From Hibiscus mutabilis (lineage: Eukaryota; Streptophyta; Magnoliopsida; Malvales; Malvaceae), in contig CM033752.1 in assembly GCA_019671005.1 (NCBI GenBank), forward strand, positions 18,174,969 to 18,238,968: a DNA stretch of 64,000 nucleotides, in the 5' to 3' direction. Both the position numbers and the translations under genes were made by a program. Positions 58,709 through 64,000 of the stretch are shown one piece after another. Under the pieces are notes generated by a model that ran no database searches, was not told where the DNA came from, and worked only from the letters and a program-made list of their open reading frames with translations. The stretch's first letter is position 1. Every line of letters begins with the position of its first letter.

Positions 58709-61123
58709 TGTAACACCCTTACCAGTTTTTAATTCTTAATACTAGTAAGGATGTCACCTAATAATTAACCGTATTTTATACTACTCAATTAAATCAAAAA
58801 TAGCAATTTTCAAAAATTTCAATTTATCGCGTATAACCAATTACTAATTTTTAACCTGTCAAATAGCTTCCATTTTCAGGCAGCAACTTGGCAGTTTGTA
58901 ACTACACAATTTAGTTAAGAAAACTGCCTAAATTTAAAATGATCTTGATTACTCTAAAAATCAAATTTATAACTTCACCCAATTTCCATTACTAGTAATT
59001 TCTTTAAACTAATATAATCCACATTATAAAGTAACCACTTATCTAGATATTAATATTACAAACCATATCTAGACTAGTTAAAGCGAGCTACTAATATTTA
59101 TACATGCCAACTAGAGATGATCAAAATACATCAAAGATGTAAATTACCGATACAACTATTATCCCTCTAAATGATGATGTCGATATTCCTTACTCCTGTC
59201 CGGGATTACTACCTACGCGTGAAAACCATCATGCGTTAAGTATATACTTAGTGAGACATTATAATTATTTAGCATAAATCAACATACTTAAATTATAACA
59301 ATAATATAATAAACATGTAGTTTGATCACTATTCCATTATTTCCCTTATATTAATCAAATATTAACATAATATAATCTAGATTCATAAATCCTATTAATA
59401 TCCTTGCCATTATCCGAGAGTTTGCCTACTCTCTAAATTATTAACCATTTATTATCAAATAAATTATTGCCCAACATAGTTTGAGGACTTGAGTACACGA
59501 GTCAAAACTGCACTGAAGTGCTAATACACCGCACCTGAGCACTAAGAGACAGCACATAAGTGCTAAAGAACCACACCTAAGTGTTAATAAACCGCACCGA
59601 AGTGCTAAACCGTTGGACTCTATGTCATGCCAACTATACTCTATACCTCAATTACTTATTTGGGCATACTTTCCAATTCCATATTCGATTCATTCATGGA
59701 AATATAATTAAATACTGGGCAAGGGTAAAAGGGTCATTTTCATGTCTTATTTTAATGGAAATTAATATGGATAATTGGATTAAAGATTACCTTTCCATGT
59801 GTAATCTTAGCCATTGGATGAAAATGGAAAGATGGTAATTTTTGAAGATGGTAATCACTAACTCCTTGTATTGTTTTGGGCCCTTGGATTGATAGATAGA
59901 CATGTTTCATGGCATGGAGCATTGGATTTCAAGGGTAAAAAGGAAATTTGACATTAAAATGAATTTTAAATTCATTTTTGTTATATTAAGGACAAGTGGC
60001 CAAAATTGAATTAATAGAAATTTCAAGACTTCTTCATCTTTCTTCAAGTTTGAACACCCCTATAGGTAAGAATAAAATTTTTATTTTTGATTTTCAACCT
60101 TATATACTTGGATTTTGGATGAAAGCATGAAATAAGAAATTGATCTCCATGATATTCTCTATCTTTTGGTACCATTTGTTCATGCTTTCCTTGCTTGAAA
60201 CTGTAGTTTTGTGAATTTGAGGATGAAGGGGATGTTTATATATGATGTTTTAAGATGAGATTTGCATGTAGTTGTTGTTGTAGAATTATATCCAAGCTTG
60301 TAGGATGATTGAAACTTCTTGGAAGTGACTAAATCCTAATTTTCTTAAAGTTAGGGTTTTAGTATAAAAGTTGAATTTGGATTGATTTTGATTTGGGAAT
60401 GATTGTGAAAGCTTGGAAATGATGTTTAAGTGTTAATTGGACCAAATTGGAAACTTGAAAAGTTATGGGGGTGAATTCGGCAAATTTAAAGAATTAAGGG
60501 AAATTATGGAAAAATTTCCATAAATTTGGAAATGTTGAAATTGTGATTTTACAAGCTTTAAAATGTCATTTGGACCATTTTGGAAGTTTGTAAAACCATA
60601 AGAATCAATTTGGAAATTTTGAAAAGATTGGGGCCAATTCGACAATTTGGAAGAATTTAAGGACTAAAGTGAAAATTTATTTTCATGGAAGCATTATGCT
60701 GAAATAAATGTTAGAATGAGTTATAAATCATTCTTTGAGTAAATGTTGGAAGAAATACGAGGTATTGAGGATGAAATGACTTATGTCATGAAACTAATAT
60801 TTGGAAAATATTAGGATGTTTATAGGAAAAATTTTCCTATATTGTTTATGTGTTAGTAAGATACTAACATATAATTTGGAATGTACTTATGGTATTTTTA
60901 ATACACTTGTAGACTGTGAACAAAATCAAGATCGAATTAGCAATCGAGGAAAGGAAAGGGACCAAAGTTGAACTTAGTGAGGCTAGTTGGATATTGACAA
61001 AGTATAAAGTGTCAAGGTGAGTGAATTACATGCATAAAAAAATATTATGTTCAATTTGAAAGACTTGTGATAAGTCTGTTATAATTACATACTTGATGAT
61101 TATATCAATCTTGATATTTGACA
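58709..61123. mobile_element. Composite LTR insertion with inverted halves
   Basis: Starts TGTAACACCC and ends TTTGACA. Flanks TTAAG (58704-58708) and TGAAG (61124-61128) are a near target duplication; the related LTR at 36318-36330 shows the unbroken CTTGAAAGG. The left part to about 59720 is reverse-oriented, with hairpin and acceptor as in element A; from about 59730 to 61100 it is forward-oriented, with donor TATAG/GTAAGA (60066), an acceptor TACACTTGTAG (60913 region), CTTAGTGAGGC (60972-60982) and donor GTCAAG/GTGAGT (61017). Confidence 0.65.
59213..59257 (-). promoter_or_regulatory. Stem-loop module and acceptor (composite insertion)
   Basis: TAAGTATATACTTA (59237-59250) is a perfect palindrome followed by GTGAGACA; sense acceptor TTTTCACGCGTAG/G at 59213-59215. 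Confidence 0.5.
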
Positions 61124-62385
61124 TGAAGAGTGTATTAGTATGCCTAAGTAGGGTATCAATACCCCTTGTTCCATCAAATTCTAGTGGTGAAAATGTGTAT
61201 CGGTACACGTTAGAGAAAATCGATACCTTAGGGTATCGGTACCCGGCCTTGTGTACCGGTACGAGGTTGCTTATTTAACCTCTTTGAGTGTTAACTAGGT
61301 ATCGGTACACTTGGGTGGGGTATCGGTACCCAGAGGGGTGTATTTGTACACGCTAGTGGGTATCGATACCCACTAGGCAATTTGCTCGAAAAATATGTTT
61401 TGAGTTCGAGGGACCTATAATTCAAGGACTATGGCCCAATGGGCTTCTAAGTTGGTTAAATAAATAGTAAAACTGAGAAACCGAGATTTAACCCTCATGG
61501 ATGGGTGTAACGTGTAATAGCTTGATAAGTGATGAGTCGAGATAAACACGATGGTTAGTGTTATGCCTTGGGCATTTGCTTGATAGCTTGGCTTGTTATT
61601 GCTTACCTCTTGGTGAGGTGTTTGAATGCTCGGGGAGCATGTATTGTTTTGATTGGTGAAAAGGAATCCGGATGTCCTAGAGTCGGTACTACGGTACTTA
61701 TATAAGGGGATGTGTACTTTGAGCTGTGTGAACAAGTACATCCGACTTACCCACGGGCTAAGTGATCTGGGTGCGGTTAGAAACTTATCTATGGCTATGG
61801 TGATCCGGATAAGGTAATAAACTTAATAGGTTGAGTGAGGTCGAGTAACCTTATAGGCTGAGTGACCTCTGGAATGACTACTTGTGGCTAATGTGATCCA
61901 AGTATGTCTAGGGCGTAATGGTGATCCGGATATGGTTTATTTAACCTGATGTCTGTGTGAGCACGGGTAAAGTAGGGCTTTGTTGGCCATTATGTTGATG
62001 ATGTATGGATGTATTTATGTATGATGTGTGGATGTTATAGATGATGGCTTATGTAACTGATGGTTTAGTGATCAGGGTATAGTATGTACTAACTCGAAGG
62101 GTTGTGTGAGCTCGAGTAACTCGATAGGCTATGTGACCTCGAGTATGGAAAAGCTTTGTGGATCATGTAATACTTGTTGTAGACTTAATGATACCTTGAG
62201 ATAGGTGATCCAAGAACTCTAGCTTGTGTAGGCTAGATGATAGCTCATTGACAATAAAGCCTTATCTATGCTCTCTAAATTGTATTTATCTTGCATTCTT
62301 ATTTTATGATAATCACAATTTGTGGCATTGTAAAAATGTACCACTGAGCTTTGTTAGCTCAACGTGCGGATGTTCTGTTTTCTAA

Positions 62386-62764
62386 AACCATTGAGAGACA
62401 AAATTAAGGGACTCAACTTGAACTTGAAAATCGATCCATTAATTTCTAAAACAAATTCAAGTTATTCGAATTTCCATTTTATAACTCAAACTTTATTTGA
62501 ATATTTTTCAATTAGAGTCGATTTTATGCAATATGAGTCAAGTCAAAATATGTTGAATTTTTTGCATAGAGTCGATTCGAATAATTAAATTTTTTTGAGT
62601 CAAATCAAATTTTGCTCATCCATCATTTGCATTAAATTAATATGAACAAATAATTATTTCAAATGGACTAAAAAGGGTAATATTTCCAATTTTGGGATCC
62701 ATGGACCGTCTGCATTTACCCCTGTATTCATTGAATTAACTTTTAATAGTTTATTTATTCATTA
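62386..62764. other. AT-rich unassigned DNA
   Basis: No gene or recognisable element. Scattered GAGTCGATT / GAGTCAAATCAAA motifs suggest an old decayed repeat. Confidence 0.4.
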
Positions 62765-62781
62765 ATGAATATTTTAAATTT
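62765..62781. repeat. Left target duplication of SINE (17 bp)
   Basis: ATGAATATTTTAAATTT, identical to 62960-62976. Confidence 0.9.
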
Positions 62782-62959
62782 ACCCCGCTAGTCCAAGTGG
62801 TAAGCAGCTTGGTATCGCTTAAGCAAGGTCTCGAGTTCGAGGCGTTGTATATGCAAAAAATCCCCGCTGGGAGACTCACCCACCAAAGCTAGGTGTGCGA
62901 CCCGGGTTGGTCTGGATTAGTCAGGGCGAAGCCTTGGAAACCAGAGGGCAACCAAAAAT
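62782..62959 (+). mobile_element. tRNA-derived SINE (178 bp)
   Basis: Pol III promoter: A box TAGTCCAAGTGG (62789-62800) and B box GAGTTCGAGGC (62833-62843), spaced as in a tRNA gene, followed by a tRNA-unrelated body (CCCCGCTGGGAGACTCACCC, GTTGGTCTGGATTAGTCAGG) and a short AAAAATA tail. Perfect 17-bp flanking duplications show insertion by LINE-type target priming. No coding capacity. The family name is not assigned. Confidence 0.9.
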
Positions 62960-62976
62960 ATGAATATTTTAAATTT
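62960..62976. repeat. Right target duplication of SINE (17 bp)
   Basis: ATGAATATTTTAAATTT, identical to 62765-62781. Confidence 0.9.
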
Positions 62977-63841
62977 CCAAGTAAAATTAATGTAATAACA
63001 TGTACTCTATAACATAAAAACATAAATAAATTAGATATTTAAGTTTTAACTTTATACGTACATCGATAGACAATCTGTTTGAATCTGAGTTTCTTAAGAA
63101 TAACAATATTCTCTTTTTCGCTAAAATTAATCAACGAGGGACAAAAATCTTTTACCTCTTTTCAGTGTCCTTTTTGTACACTAATACTAAAAATTCAAAT
63201 CCTAAACCTTAACCCTAATTTTTAAATCCTAAACTTTACCCCTACACAAAATACTATAAACTCTAACCCTTAAACCTTAGTCCTAAACCTTGAATCTATT
63301 TTGTAAGGAAGGATATAAATAGGACAATAAAAATAGGCAGGCGTTTCTGCTCATCAATGAGTTAGTTTTATTCTCTCGAGTCCGTAGAAAGTGAATTATA
63401 AGTTGCAGCATGTATTTGTTTGATTGAGTTCCATTTGACTCATTTTTTTTAACAAATATTGTATAAAAAAGAAAGAAAATCAAAGCATGGTAATAAGTTA
63501 ATTTAGTTTATCACCCAGTAAAAACCAAACATTTCGCAAGAGGCTCAAACATGTAGTAGTAAATTAAGACAATACTTAAGAGGGTAAAAAAAATTCCAGA
63601 AAAGTGGTCAAAAAAAGGAGCAGAAGTTTCGGCTATGGATTCGTTGCTCCAAACATGTTCTTTCCCTTCACTAATAACCACAAGCGATACTTACCTTACT
63701 CTCCAAGTCCCACGTCCAACCATATTATCTTTCTTTCATATATTCTCTTTTCTGCAATGTCCAAATATCTTTATGCAAACTTCTTCATTCTTTTTAGTTT
63801 CCCCACCCTTCTTTTGTTCATTGTTCCTTAATTATAATTTC
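62977..63841. other. AT-rich upstream region of the host gene
   Basis: No LTR similarity. A stretch of degenerate CCTAAACCTTAACCC-like sequence (63190-63295) resembles decayed telomere-type repeats. Pyrimidine-rich DNA with CATATATTCTC (63738-63748) lies 90-100 bp before the ATG and could be core promoter or 5' UTR. Confidence 0.45.
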
Positions 63842-64000
63842 ATGTCCAAACCACATAGATCAGTTGTTTCACTTATTTTCCTACTCATTTTCTCGTCCAT
63901 GTTTTCACCGAAGCTGATTTTCGGATCACCATCACTTGTTCATGAACGTATCATCAGCAGACCCGATCCTCTTCGACATTTGAAGGACTACAAGGGATTC
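63842..64000 (+). CDS. Probable host gene, first exon: secretory/membrane protein (partial)
   Basis: 53 open codons from ATG to the window edge. The product begins MSKPHRSVVSLIFLLIFSSM, a basic start followed by a hydrophobic stretch, then FSPKLIFGSPS, so an N-terminal signal peptide with cleavage near the FG-SPS region is likely. After it comes RIISRPDPLRHLKDYKGF. From memory, RxDPLxxFKxYxGG occurs in a family of plant multi-span membrane proteins of unknown function (the Arabidopsis At2g12400/At2g25270 type), which continue with a tryptophan-rich HYWAS motif; that would have to be just outside the window. Codon use and composition differ from the decayed repeats. Start chosen as the first ATG giving a signal peptide; upstream frames are short. 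Confidence 0.6.
   Translation, partial: MSKPHRSVVSLIFLLIFSSMFSPKLIFGSPSLVHERIISRPDPLRHLKDYKGF

Larger units (their letters stand above)
57671..62385 (+). repeat. 3' LTR of element G, interrupted and right-truncated
   Basis: TGTAACGACCC start. Continues to 58708, is interrupted by 58709-61123, resumes to the hairpin CCAC-TGAGCT-TTGTT-AGCTCA (62341-62361) and breaks off just before the acceptor. Second donor CTAAAG/GTCAGT (GT at 58352). Irregular GGCTGAGTGACC repeats 61700-62160 match 39110-39560. Carries the empty site of the solo LTR at about 61512-61522. Confidence 0.8.

Noticed and set aside
62782..62850. Functional tRNA gene
   Set aside because: A and B boxes are present but no cloverleaf with anticodon arm can be drawn and a SINE body with target duplications follows.
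63190..63295. Interstitial telomere repeat
   Set aside because: Units like CCTAAACCTTAACCC are degenerate and irregular; no run of exact CCCTAAA repeats.
63604..63831. 75-codon frame upstream of the host gene
   Set aside because: Different frame from the signal-peptide ORF, serine/phenylalanine-rich by composition, ends before the ATG at 63842; more likely promoter or 5' UTR.

Overview
This is plant nuclear DNA: AT-rich, almost entirely nested Ty3/Gypsy LTR retrotransposons and their LTR remnants, with the first exon of one probable host gene at the extreme right edge (63842-64000). The style of the chromovirus (Tekay/Del-like) and Athila-like elements suggests a eudicot, and a Malvaceae genome such as cotton would fit, but nothing in the window proves the species. 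There are no bacterial-type operons, no CRISPR array, and no intact transposon gene. Every pol fragment carries stops or frameshifts.

Layout. 1-4315: reverse-strand Athila-like element (RNase H, RT, protease, gag, PBS, part of the 5' LTR). 4316-10861: reverse-strand element with 4.0-kb LTRs and a 1.1-kb internal region without genes, which interrupts the Athila LTR. 10862-25953: reverse-strand Tekay-type chromovirus nested in that element; a 5.2-kb tandem duplication gives it three LTRs and two internal regions. 25954-28084: forward LTR fragment, then an assembly gap (28085-28184). 28185-33240: reverse-strand element with a 3.9-kb LTR and only 245 bp of internal sequence. 33241-35321: LTR fragment plus the 3' end and LTR of an Athila/Tat-like element. 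35322-40432: 5' LTR and gag start of element G, carrying a nested solo LTR (36721-38899) with a perfect target duplication. 40433-44148: LTR H. 44149-50811: degenerate gag-pol of a chromovirus with chromodomain and its 3' LTR (K). 50812-57670: a second, deleted copy of the Athila/Tat - G - H arrangement. 57671-62385: LTR G again, interrupted by a composite insertion (58709-61123). 62386-63841: AT-rich DNA with a tRNA-derived SINE (62782-62959) flanked by perfect 17-bp duplications. 63842 onward: host gene.

The most interesting signal is inside the LTRs. Read in element sense, at least five otherwise different LTR families contain a consensus splice donor, then a minisatellite or repeat-rich stretch, then a short stem-loop whose stem differs between families but stays paired, then within about 15-45 nt a good 3' splice acceptor. 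Element G also has a textbook acceptor just before its gag ATG (40310). I infer that these elements transcribe a multi-exon leader from within the LTR and splice out the repeat arrays. In two families the end of the upstream exon (CTTAGTGAGGCA) is perfectly complementary to the intronic hairpin flank (TGCCTCACTAAG), so local and long-range pairing would compete. This is read from sequence only; there is no transcript evidence here.
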